The notes beneath the pieces are model-generated. The model searched no databases, was not told the DNA's origin, and saw only the letters and a program-made list of their open reading frames with translations. Shown here one piece after another: positions 1 to 12,066 of a stretch of 30,220 nucleotides of DNA. Source of the DNA: Neoechinorhynchus agilis. Lineage: Eukaryota > Acanthocephala. Within the stretch, counting starts at the first letter, position 1; each line of letters begins with the position of its first letter. The DNA is taken from contig JBMGUZ010000032.1 in assembly GCA_051530055.1 (NCBI GenBank), positions 1 through 30,220 of the forward strand, in the 5' to 3' direction. The translations under genes and the position numbers were made by a program.

Positions 1-3000
1 AATCAATGCGGCGATTTATTGTCGCAGATAGATACGAGCGGTGTCACTTTATTGTTTTTCGCGGACTACAACACAATTTTCTATCATTGCCGTAAAGTGC
101 ATTTAATATTCTTATTGTTCGTGTGCAACTTCATTGTTTACGTCATGTTCTGAATCAATGCGGCTATTTATTGTCGCAGATAGATACGAGCGGTGTCACT
201 TTATTGTTTTTCGCTAACTACAACACAATTTTCTTGCTTTGCCGTCGATTGCATTTAATATTCTTATTGTTCGTGTGCAACTTCATTGTTTACGTCATGT
301 TCTGAATCAATGCGGCTATTTATTGTCGCAGATAGATACGAGCGGTGTCACTTTATTGTTTTTCGCTAACTACAACACAATTTTCTTGCTTTGCCGTCGA
401 TTGCATTTAATATTCTTATTGTTCGTGTGCAACTTCATTGTTTACGTCATGTTCTGAATCAATGCGGCGATTTATTGTCGCAGATAGATACGAGCGGTGT
501 CACTTTATTGTTTTTCGCGGACTACAACACAATTTTCTTTCATTGCCGTCAAGTGCATTGAATATTCTTATTGTTCGTGTGCAACTTCATTGTTTACGTC
601 ATGTTCTGAATCAATGCGGCTATTTATTGTCGCAGATAGATACGAGCGGTGTCACTTTATTGTTTTTCGCTAACTACAACACAATTTTCTTGCTTTGCCG
701 TCGAGTGCATTTAATATTCTTATTGTTCGTGTGCAACTTCATTGTTTACGTCATGTTCTGAATCAATGCGGCGATTTATTGTCGCAGATAGATACGAGCG
801 GTGTCACTTTATTGTTTTTCGCGGACTACAATACAATTTTCTTGCTTTGCCGTCAATTGCATTTAATATTCTTATTGTTCGTGTGCAACTTCATTGTTTA
901 CGTCATGTTCTGAATCAATGCGGCTATTTATTGTCGCAGAAAGATACGAGCGGTGTCACTTTATTGTTTTTCGCTAACTACAACACAATTTTCTTGCTTT
1001 GCCGTCAAGTGCATTTAATATTCTTATTGTTCGTGTGCAACTTCATTGTTTACGTCATGTTCTGAATCAATGCGGCTATTTATTGTCGCAGATAGATACG
1101 AGCGGTGTCACTTTATTGTTTTTCGCTAACTACAACACAATTTTCTTGCTTTGCCGTCAAGTGCATTTAATATTCTTATTGTTCGTGTGCAACTTCATTG
1201 TTTACGTCATGTTCTGAATCAATGCGGCGATTTATTGTCGCAGATAGATACGAGCGGTGTCACTTTATTGTTTTTCGCGGACTACAACACAATTTTCTTG
1301 CTTTGCCGTCAAGTGCATTTAATATTCTTATTGTTCGTGTGCAACTTCATTGTTTACGTCATGTTCTGAATCAATGCGGCGATTTATTGTCGCAGATAGA
1401 TACGAGCGGTGTCACTTTATTGTTTTTCGCTAACTACAACACAATTTTCTTGCTTTGCCGTCAAGTGCATTTAATATTCTTATTGTTCGTGTGCAACTTC
1501 ATTGTTTACGTCATGTTCTGAATCAATGCGGCGATTTATTGTCGCAGATAGATACGAGCGGTGTCACTTTATTGTTTTTCGCTAACTACAACACAATTTT
1601 CTTTCATTGCCGTAAAGTGCATTGAATATTCTTATTGTTCGTGTGCAACTTCATTGTTTACGTCATGTTCTGAATCAATGCGGCTATTTATTGTCGCAGA
1701 TAGATACGAGCGGTGTCACTTTATTGTTTTTCTGTAACTACAACACAATTTTCTTGCTTTGCCGTCAAGTGCATTTAATATTCTTATTGTTCGTGTGCAA
1801 CTTCATTGTTTACGTCATGTTCTGAATCAATGCGGCTATTTATTCCCGCAGATAGATACGAGCGGTGTCACTTTATTGTTTTTCGCTAACTACAACACAA
1901 TTTTCTTGCTTTGCCGTCAAGTGCATTTAATATTCTTATTGTTCGTGTGCAACTTCATTGTTTACGTCATGTTCTGAATCAATGCGGCGATTTATTGTCG
2001 CAGATAGATACGAGCGGTGTCACTTTATTGTTTTTCGCTGACTACAACACAATTTTCTTGCTTTGCCGTCAAGTGCATTGAATATTCTTATTGTTCGTGT
2101 GCAACTTCATTGTTTACGTCATGTTCTGAATCAATGCGGCGATTTATTGTCGCAGAAAGATACGAGCGGTGTCACTTTATTGTTTTTCTGTAACTACAAC
2201 ACAATTTTCTTTCATTGCCGTCAAGTGCATTGAATATTCTTATTGTTCGTGTGCAACTTCATTGTTTACGTCACGTTCTGAATCAATGCGGCGATTTATT
2301 GTCGCAGATAGATACGGGCGGTGTCACTTTATTGTTTTTCGCGGACTACAACACAATTTTCTTGCTTTGCCGTCAAGTGCATTGAATATTCTTATTGTTC
2401 GTGTGCAACTTCATTGTTTACGTCATGTTCTGAATCAATGCGGCGATTTATTGTCGCAGATAGATACGAGCGGTGTCACTTTATTGTTTTTCGCTAACTA
2501 CAACACAATTTTCTTGCTTTGCCGTCAAGTGCATTGAATATTCTTATTGTTCGTGTGCAACTTCATTGTTTACGTCATGTTCTGAATCAATGCGGCGATT
2601 TATTGTCGCAGAAAGATACGAGCGGTGTCACTTTATTGTTTTTCTGTAACTACAACACAATTTTCTTGCTTTGCCGTCAAGTGCATTTAATATTCTTATT
2701 GTTCGTGTGCAACTTCATTGTTTACGTCATGTTCTGAATCAATGCGGCTATTTATTGTCGCAGATAGATACGAGCGGTGTCACTTTATTGTTTTTCTGTA
2801 ACTACAACACAATTTTCTTGCTTTGCCGTCAAGTGCATTTAATATTCTTATTGTTCGTGTGCAACTTCATTGTTTACGTCATGTTCTGAATCAATGCGGC
2901 TATTTATTGTCGCAGATAGATACGAGCGGTGTCACTTTATTGTTTTTCTGTAACTACAACACAATTTTCTTGCTTTGCCGTCAATTGCATTTAATATTCT

Positions 3001-6000
3001 TATTGTTCGTGTGCAACTTCATTGTTTACGTCATGTTCTGAATCAATGCGGCTTGTTATTGTCGCAGAAAGATACGAGCGGTGTCACTTTATTGTTTTTC
3101 TGTAACTACAACACAATTTTCTATCATTGCCGTAAAGTGCATTGAATATTCTTATTGTTCGTGTGCAACTTCATTGTTTACGTCATGTTCTGAATCAATG
3201 CGGCTATTTATTGTCGCAGATAGATACGAGCGGTGTCACTTTATTGTTTTTCGCTAACTACAACACAATTTTCTTGCTTTGCCGTCGATTGCATTTAATA
3301 TTCTTATTGTTCGTGTGCAACTTCATTGTTTACGTCATGTTCTGAATCAATGCGGCTATTTATTGTCGCAGATAGATACGAGCGGTGTCACTTTATTGTT
3401 TTTCGCTAACTACAACACAATTTTCTTGCTTTGCCGTCAAGTGCATTGAATATTCTTATTGTTCGTGTGCAACTTCATTGTTTACGTCATGTTCTGAATC
3501 AATGCGGCGATTTATTGTCGCAGATAGATACGAGCGGTGTCACTTTATTGTTTTTCGCTGACTACAACACAATTTTCTTGCTTTGCCGTCAAGTGCATTG
3601 AATATTCTTATTGTTCGTGTGCAACTTCATTGTTTACGTCATGTTCTGAATCAATGCGGCGATTTATTGTCGCAGATAGATACGAGCGGTGTCACTTTAT
3701 TGTTTTTCGCTAACTACAACACAATTTTCTTGCTTTGCCGTCAAGTGCATTTAATATTCTTATTGTTCGTGTGCAACTTCATTGTTTACGTCATGTTCTG
3801 AATCAATGCGGCGATTTATTGTCGCAGATAGATACGAGCGGTGTCACTTTATTGTTTTTCGCGGACTACAACACAATTTTCTTGCTTTGCCGTCAAGTGC
3901 ATTGAATATTCTTATTGTTCGTGTGCAACTTCATTGTTTACGTCATGTTCTGAATCAATGCGGCTATTTATTGTCGCAGATAGATACGAGCGGTGTCACT
4001 TTATTGTTTTTCGCTAACTACAACACAATTTTCTTGCTTTGCCGTCAAGTGCATTTAATATTCTTATTGTTCGTGCAACTTCATTGTTTACGTCATGTTC
4101 TGAATCAATGCGGCGATTTATTGTCGCAGATAGATACGAGCGGTGTCACTATTGTTTTTCTGTAACTACAACACAATTTTCTATCATTGCCGTAAAGTGC
4201 ATTGAATATTCTTATTGTTCGTTTGCAACTTCATTGTTTACGTCATGTTCTGAATCAATGCGGCTTGTTATTGTCGCAGAAAGATACGAGCGGTGTCACT
4301 TTATTGTTTTTCTGTAACTATAACACAATTTTATATCATTGCCGTAAAGTGCATTGAATATTCTTATTGTTCGTGCTCAACTTCATTGTTTACGTCACGT
4401 TCTGAATCAATGCGGCGATTTATTGTCGCAGATAGATACGAGCGGTGTCACTTTATTGTTTTTCGCGGACTACAATACAATTTTCTTGCTTTGCCGTCGA
4501 TTGCATTTAATATTCTTATTGTTCGTGTGCAACATCATTGTTTACGTCATGTTCTGAATCAATGCGGCGATTTATTGTCGCAGATAGATACGAGCGGTGT
4601 CACTTTATTGTTTTTCGCGGACTACAATACAATTCTCTTGCTTTGCCGTCAAGTGCATTGAATATTCTTATTGTTCGTGTGCAACTTCATTGTTTACGTC
4701 ATGTTCTGAATCAATGCGGCGATTTATTGTCGCAGAAAGATACGAGCGGTGTCACTTTATTGTTTTTCGCGGACTACAACACAATTTTCTTGCTTTGCCG
4801 TCGAGATCATTTAATATTCTTATTGTTCGTGTGCAACTTCATTGTTTGCGTCATGTTCTGAATCAATGCGGCGATTTATTGTCGCAGAAAGATACGAGCG
4901 GTGTCACTTTATTGGTTTTCTGTAACTACAACACAATTTTCTATCATTGCCGTAAAGTGCATTGAATATTCTTATTGTTCGTGTGCAACTTCATTGTTTA
5001 CGTCACGTTCTGAATCAATGCGGCGATTTATTGTCGCAGAATAGATACGGGCGGTGTCACTTTATTGTTTTTCGCGGACTACAATACAATTTTCTTGCTT
5101 TGCCGTCATGTGCATTGAATATTCTTATTGTTCGTGTGCAACTTCATTGTTTACGTCATGTTCTGAATCAATGCGGCGATTTATTGTCGCAGATAGATAC
5201 GAGCGGTGTCACTTTATTGTTTTTCGCTAACTACAACACAATTTTCTTGCTTTGCCGTCAAGTGCATTGAATATTCTTATTGTTCGTGTGCAACTTCATT
5301 GTTTACGTCATGTTCTGAATCAATGCGGCGATTTATTGTCGCAGAAAGATACGAGCGGTGTCACTTTATTGTTTTTCGCGGACTACAATACAATTTTCTT
5401 GCTTTGCCGTCAAGTGCATTTAATATTCTTATTGTTCGTGTGCAACTTCATTGTTTACGTCATGTTCTGAATCAATGCGGCTATTTATTGTCGCAGATAG
5501 ATACGAGCGGTGTCACTTTATTGTTTTTCGCTAACTACAACACAATTTTCTTGCTTTGCCGTCAAGTGCATTTAATATTCTTATTGTTCGTGTGCAACTT
5601 CATTGTTTACGTCATGTTCTGAATCAATGCGGCGATTTATTGTCGCAGAAAGATACGAGCGGTGTCACTTTATTGTTTTTCGCGGACTACAATACAATTT
5701 TCTTGCTTTGCCGTCAAGTGCATTTAATATTCTTATTGTTCGTGTGCAACTTCATTGTTTACGTCACGTTCTGAATCAATGCGGCGATTTATTGTCGCAG
5801 ATAGATACGAGCGGTGTCACTTTATTGTTTTTCGCGGACTACAATACAATTTTCTTGCTTTGCCGTAAAGTGCATTTAATATTCTTATTGTTCGTGCTCA
5901 ACTTCATTGTTTTCGTCATGTTCTGAATCAATGCGGCTATTTATTGTCGCAGATAGATGCGAGCGGTGTCACTTTGTTTTTATGTAACTACAACACAATT

Positions 6001-9000
6001 TTCTTGCTTTGCCGTCAATTGCATTTAAAATTCTTATTGTTCGTGTGCCACTTCATTGTTTACGTCATGTTCTGAATCAATGCGGCTTGTTATTGTCGCA
6101 GAAAGATACGAGCGGTGTCACTTTATTGTTTTTCTGTAACTACAACACAATTTTCTATCATTGCCGTAAAGTGCATTGAATATTCTTATTGTTCGTGTGC
6201 AACTTCATTGTTTACGTCATGTTCTGAATCAATGCGGCTATTTATTGTCGCAGATAGATACGAGCGGTGTCACTTTATTGTTTTTCGCTAACTACAACAC
6301 AATTTTCTTGCTTTGCCGTCGATTGCATTTAATATTCTTATTGTTCGTGTGCAACTTCATTGTTTACGTCATGTTCTGAATCAATGCGGCGATTTATTGT
6401 CGCAGATAGATACGAGCGGTGTCACTTTATTGTTTTTCGCTAACTACAACACAATTTTCTTGCTTTGCCGTCAAGTGCATTGAATATTCTTATTGTTCTT
6501 GTGCAACTTCATTGTTTACGTCATGTTCTGAATCAATGCGGCGATTTATTGTCGCAGAAAGATACGAGCGGTTTCACTTTATTGTTTTTCGCGGACTACA
6601 ATACAATTTTCTTGCTTTGCCGTCAAATGCATTGAATATTCTTATTGTTCGTGTGCAACTTCATTGTTTACGTCATGTTCTGAATCAATGCGGCTATTTA
6701 TTGTCGCAGATAGATACGAGCGGTGTCACTTTATTGTTTTTCGCTAACTACAACACAATTTTCTTGCTTTGCCGTCAAGTGCATTTAATATTCTTATTGT
6801 TCGTGTGCAACTTCATTGTTTACGTCATGTTCTGAATCAATGCGGCGATTTATTGTCGCAGATAGATGCGAGCGGTGTCACTTTTGTTTTTCTGTAACTA
6901 CAACACAATTTTCTTGCTTTGCCGTCAATTGCATTTAAAATTCTTATTGTTCGTGTGCCACTTCATTGTTTACGTCATGTTCTGAATCAATGCGGCTTGT
7001 TATTGTCGCAGAAAGATACGAGCGGTGTCACTTTATTGTTTTTCTGTAACTACAACACAATTTTCTATCATTGCCGTAAAGTTCATTGAATATTCTTATT
7101 GTTCGTGTGCAACTTCATTGTTTACGTCATGTTCTGAATCAATGCGGCTATTTATTGTCGCAGATAGATACGAGCGGTGTCACTTTATTGTTTTTCGCTA
7201 ACTACAACACAATTTTCTTGCTTTGCCGTCGATTGCATTTAATATTCTTATTGTTCGTGTGCAACTTCATTGTTTACGTCATGTTCTGAATCAATGCGGC
7301 TTGTTATTGTCGCAGAAAGATACGAGCGGTGTCACTTTATTGTTTTTCTGTAACTACAACACAATTTTCTATCATTGCCGTAAAGTGCATTGAATATTCT
7401 TATTGTTCGTGTGCAACTTCATTGTTTACGTCATGTTCTGAATCAATGCGGCTATTTATTGTCGCAGATAGATACGAGCGGTGTCACTTTATTGTTTTTC
7501 GCTAACTACAACACAATTTTCTTGCTTTGCCGTCGATTGCATTGAATATTCTTATTGTTCGTGCGCAACTTCATTGTTTACGTCATGTTCTGAATCAATG
7601 CGGCTATTTATTGTCGCAGATAGATACGAGCGGTGTCACTTTATTGTTTTTCGCTAACTACAACACAATTTTCTTGCTTTGCCGTCGATTGCATTTAATA
7701 TTCTTATTGTTCGTGTGCAACTTCATTGTTTACGTCATGTTCTGAATCAATGCGGCGATTTATTGTCGCAGATAGATACGAGCGGTGTCACTTTATTGTT
7801 TTTCGCGGACTACAATACAATTCTCTTGCTTTGCCGTCAAGTGCATTGAATATTCTTATTGTTCGTGTGCAACTTCATTGTTTACGTCATGTTCTGAATC
7901 AATGCGGCGATTTATTGTCGCAGATAGATACGAGCGGTGTCACTTTATTGTTTTTCGCGTACTGCAACACAATTTTCTTGCTTTGCCGTCAAGTGCATTT
8001 AATATTCTAATTGTTCGTGTGCAACTTCATTGTTTACGTCACGTTCTGAATCAATGCGGCGATTTATTGTCGCAGATAGATACGAGCGGTGTCACTTTAT
8101 TGTTTTTCGCGGACTACAATACAATTCTCTTGCTTTGCCGTCAAGTGCATTGAATATTCTTATTGTTCGTGTGCAACTTCATTGTTTACGTCACGTTCTG
8201 AATCAATGCGGCGATTTATTGTCGCAGAATAGATACGAGCGGTGTCACTTTATTGGTTTTCTGTAACTACAACACAATTTTCTATCATTGCCGTAAAGTG
8301 CATTGAATATTCTTATTGTTCGTGTGCAACTTCATTGTTTACGTCACGTTCTGAATCAATGCGGCGATTTATTGTCGCAGAATAGATACGGGCGGTGTCA
8401 CTTTATTGTTTTTCGCGGACTACAATACAATTTTCTTGCTTTGCCGTCATGTGCATTGAATATTCTTATTGTTCGTGTGCAACTTCATTGTTTACGTCAT
8501 GTTCTGAATCAATGCGGCGATTTATTGTCGCAGATAGATACGAGCGGTGTCACTTTATTGTTTTTCGCTAACTACAACACAATTTTCTTGCTTTGCCGTC
8601 AAGTGCATTGAATATTCTTATTGTTCGTGTGCAACTTCATTGTTTACGTCATGTTCTGAATCAATGCGGCGATTTATTGTCGCAGAAAGATACGAGCGGT
8701 GTCACTTTATTGTTTTTCGCGGACTACAACACAATTTTCTTGCTTTGCCGTCAAGTGCATTGAATATTCTTATTGTTCGTGTGCAACTTCATTGTTTACG
8801 TCATGTTCTGAATCAATGCGGCGATTTATTGTCGCAGATAGATACGAGCGGTGTCACTTTATTGTTTTTCGCTAACTACAACACAATTTTCTTGCTTTGC
8901 CGTCAAGTGCATTTAATATTCTTATTGTTCGTGTGCAACTTCATTGTTTACGTCATGTTCTGAATCAATGCGGCTATTTATTGTCGCAGATAGATACGAG

Positions 9001-11692
9001 CGGTGTCACTTTATTGTTTTTCGCTAACTACAACACAATTTTCTTGCTTTGCCGTCAAGTGCATTTAATATTCTTATTGTTCGTGTGCAACTTCATTGTT
9101 TACGTCATGTTCTGAATCAATGCGGCGATTTATTGTCGCAGATAGATACGAGCGGTGTCACTTTTGTTTTTCTGTAACTACAACACAATTTTCTATCATT
9201 GCCGTAAAGTGCATTGAATATTCTTATTGTTCGTGTAACTTCATTGTTTACGTCATGTTTAATCAATGCGGCTATTTATTGTCGCAGATAGATACGAGCG
9301 GTGTCACTTTATTGTTTTTCGCTAACTACAACACAATTTTCTTGCTTTGCCGTCAATTGCATTTAATATTCTTATTGTTCGTGTGCAACTTCATTGTTTA
9401 CGTCATGTTCTGAATCAATGCGGCGATTTATTGTCGCAGATAGATACGAGCGGTGTCACTTTATTGTTTTTCGCGGACTACAATACAATTTTCTTGCTTT
9501 GCCGTAAAGTGCATTTAATATTCTTATTGTTCGTGTGCAACTTCATTGTTTACGTCATGTTCTGAATCAATGCGGCTATTTATTGTCGCAGATAGATACG
9601 AGCGGTGTCACTTTATTGTTTTTCTGTAACTACAACACAATTTTCTATCATTGCCGTAAAGTGCATTGAATATTCTTATTGTTCGTGTGCAACTTCATTG
9701 TTTACGTCATGTTCTGAATCAATGCGGCTATTTATTGTCGCAGATAGATACGAGCGGTGTCACTTTATTGTTTTTCGCTAACTACAACACAATTTTCTTG
9801 CTTTGCCGTCAAGTGCATTTAATATTCTTATTGTTCGTGTGCAACTTCATTGTTTACGTCATGTTCTGAATCAATGCGGCGATTTATTGTCGCAGATAGA
9901 TACGAGCGGTGTCACTTTATTGTTTTTCGCGGACTACAATACAATTTTCTTGCTTTGCCGTAAAGTGCATTTAATATTCTTATTGTTCGTGTTCAACTTC
10001 ATTGTTTACGTCATGTTCTGAATCAATGCGGCTATTTATTGTCGCAGATAGATACGAGCGGTGTCACTTTATTGTTTTTCTGTAACTACAACACAATTTT
10101 CTATCATTGCCGTAAAGTGCATTTAATATTCTTATTGTTCGTGTGCAACTTCATTGTTTACGTCATGTTCTGAATCAATGCGGCGATTTATTGTCGCAGA
10201 TAGATACGAGCGGTGTCACTTTATTGTTTTTCGCTAACTACAACACAATTTTCTTGCTTTGCCGTCAAGTGCATTTAATATTCTTATTGTTCGTGTGCAA
10301 CTTCATTGTTTACGTCACGTTCTGAATCAATGCGGCGATTTATTGTCGCAGATAGATACGAGCGGTGTCACTTTATTGTTTTTCGCGGACTACAATACAA
10401 TTTTCTTGCTTTGCCGTAAAGTGCATTTAATATTCTTATTGTTCGTGTTCAACTTCATTGTTTACGTCATGTTCTGAATCAATGCGGCTATTTATTGTCG
10501 CAGATAGATACGAGCGGTGTCACTTTATTGTTTTTCTGTAACTACAACACAATTTTCTATCATTGCCGTAAAGTGCATTGAATATTCTTATTGTTCGTGT
10601 GCAACTTCATTGTTTACGTCATGATCTGAATCAATGAGGCTATTTGTTCGCGCAGATAGATACGAGCGGTGTCACTTTATTGTTTTTCGCTAACTACAAC
10701 ACAATTTTCTTGCTTTGCAGTCGAGTGCATTTAATATTCTTATTGTTCGTTTGCAACTTCATTGTTTACGCCATGTTCTGAATCAATGCGGCGATTTATT
10801 GTCGCAGAAAGATACGAGCGGTGTCACTTTATTGGTTTTCTGTAACTACAACACAATTTTCTTGCTTTGCCGTCAAGTGAATTTAATATTCTTATTGTTC
10901 GTGTGCAACTTCATTGTTTACGTCATGTTCTGAATCAATGCGGCGATTTATTGTCGCAGAAAGATACGAGCGGTGTCACTTTATTGTTTTTCTGTAACTA
11001 CAACACAATTTTCTTTCATTGCCGTAAAGTGCATTTAATATTCTTATTGTTCGTGTGCAACTTCATTGTTTACGTCATGTTCTGAATCAATGCGGCTATT
11101 TATTGCCGCAGAAAGATACGAGCGGTGTCACTTTATTGTTTTTCTGTAACTACAACACAATTTTCTTGCTTTGCCGTCAATTGCATTTAATATTCTTATT
11201 GTTCGTGTGCAACTTCATTGTTTACGTCATGTTCTGAATCAATGCGGCGATTTATTGTCGCAGATAGATACGAGCGGTGTCACTTTATTGTTTTTCGCTA
11301 ACTACAACACAATTTTCTTTCATTGCCGTCAAGTGCATTGAATATTCTTATTGTTCGTGTTCAACTTCATTGTTTACGTCATGTTCTGAATCAATGCGGC
11401 GATTTATTGTCGCAGATAGATACGAGCGGTGTCACTTTATTGTTTTTCTGTAACTACAACACAATTTTCTATCATTGCCGTAAAGTGCATTGAATATTCT
11501 TATTGTTCGTGTACAACTTCATTGTTTACGTCATGTTCTGAATCAATGCGGCTATTTATTGTCGCAGAAAGATACGAGCGGTGTCACTTTATTGTTTTTC
11601 TGTAACTAAAACACAATTTTCTTGCTTTGCCGTCAAGTGCATTGAATATTCTTATTGTTTGTGGTCAACTTCATTGTTTACGTCATGTTCTG
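1..11692. repeat. 152-bp satellite array, about 77 units, homologous to the forkhead coding repeat
   Basis: A head-to-tail array fills the left third of the window and runs off its left edge. Unit spacing is 152 bp (for example GTGCATT at 1617 and 1769). The last unit ends at the TTCTG at 11692, after which unique sequence begins. Units differ at a few linked sites (GCGGAC, GCTAAC or TGTAAC; CTTGCTTTGCC or CTATCATTGCC; GGCGATTT, GGCTATTT or GGCTTGTT), and some carry small indels (near 4070, 5970, 6880, 9235). Since 152 is not a multiple of three, plus-strand open frames of 60-138 codons recur in shifting frames. They are repeat by-products, not genes. The unit aligns along its length to the 153-bp repeat inside the gene at 12066-16532, in the same orientation. 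I saw no CENP-B-box-like motif. Confidence 0.97.
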
Positions 11693-12065
11693 TGATGTGC
11701 CATAGTTTTGTTCATCGGCTTTAAATCTGCTCCTTTTCTTTTTTCTTCTGTGACTGGTGAACAAGTTGCTTATTGTGCCGACACTGAAATGAATGTCTGT
11801 ATTGTTGTAGCGGAAGGTTGATGTTCGCGACAAGTACGCATTTGAATTGTAATTTATCTACTCAATTTTTAGATCGTATCTTAAAGGGGGAAAATGCGTT
11901 TTAAAGATTCGAATGAAGTTTATACAAATAGAGATAAGAAACATCAAAAAGCTAAATATTTTAAACTTCAATTTGCAAAATTTATATTATGAATCTTTAG
12001 TCTTGCACAGTAGACATGCAACATTGTATTTGATTCGCCAGCGGAAAAATAACAATGATTTTTAT
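11693..12065. other. Spacer between satellite and forkhead gene, containing the gene's 3' flank
   Basis: This 373-bp AT-rich spacer has no repeat unit and no convincing gene. On the minus strand the hexamer AATAAA lies at 12066-12061, sharing its first A with the last base of the TAA stop of the forkhead frame. If it is used as a polyadenylation signal, the 3' untranslated region would be only tens of bases long. No repeat relic was recognised here, so the change from coding repeat to satellite is not gradual: the acidic C-terminus and this spacer separate them. Confidence 0.6.
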
Positions 12066-12066
12066 T
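12061..12066 (-). promoter_or_regulatory. Candidate polyadenylation hexamer AATAAA overlapping the stop codon
   Basis: The minus strand reads ACTAAATAAAAATC at the end of the long forkhead frame, so the TAA stop and the AATAAA hexamer overlap by one base. Use as a signal is inferred from sequence and position only. Confidence 0.4.

Noticed and set aside
123-11237. Dozens of plus-strand open frames of 60-138 codons with related protein sequence (QLHCLRHVLNQCG..., NILIVRVQLHC...).
   Set aside because: They recur with the 152-bp period in three shifting frames, have no family resemblance, and lie on the strand opposite to the homologous coding repeat. They are products of a stop-poor satellite.
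1-11692. CRISPR array, because of a long regular repeat.
   Set aside because: There are no spacers: units are contiguous 152-bp tandem copies in eukaryotic sequence.
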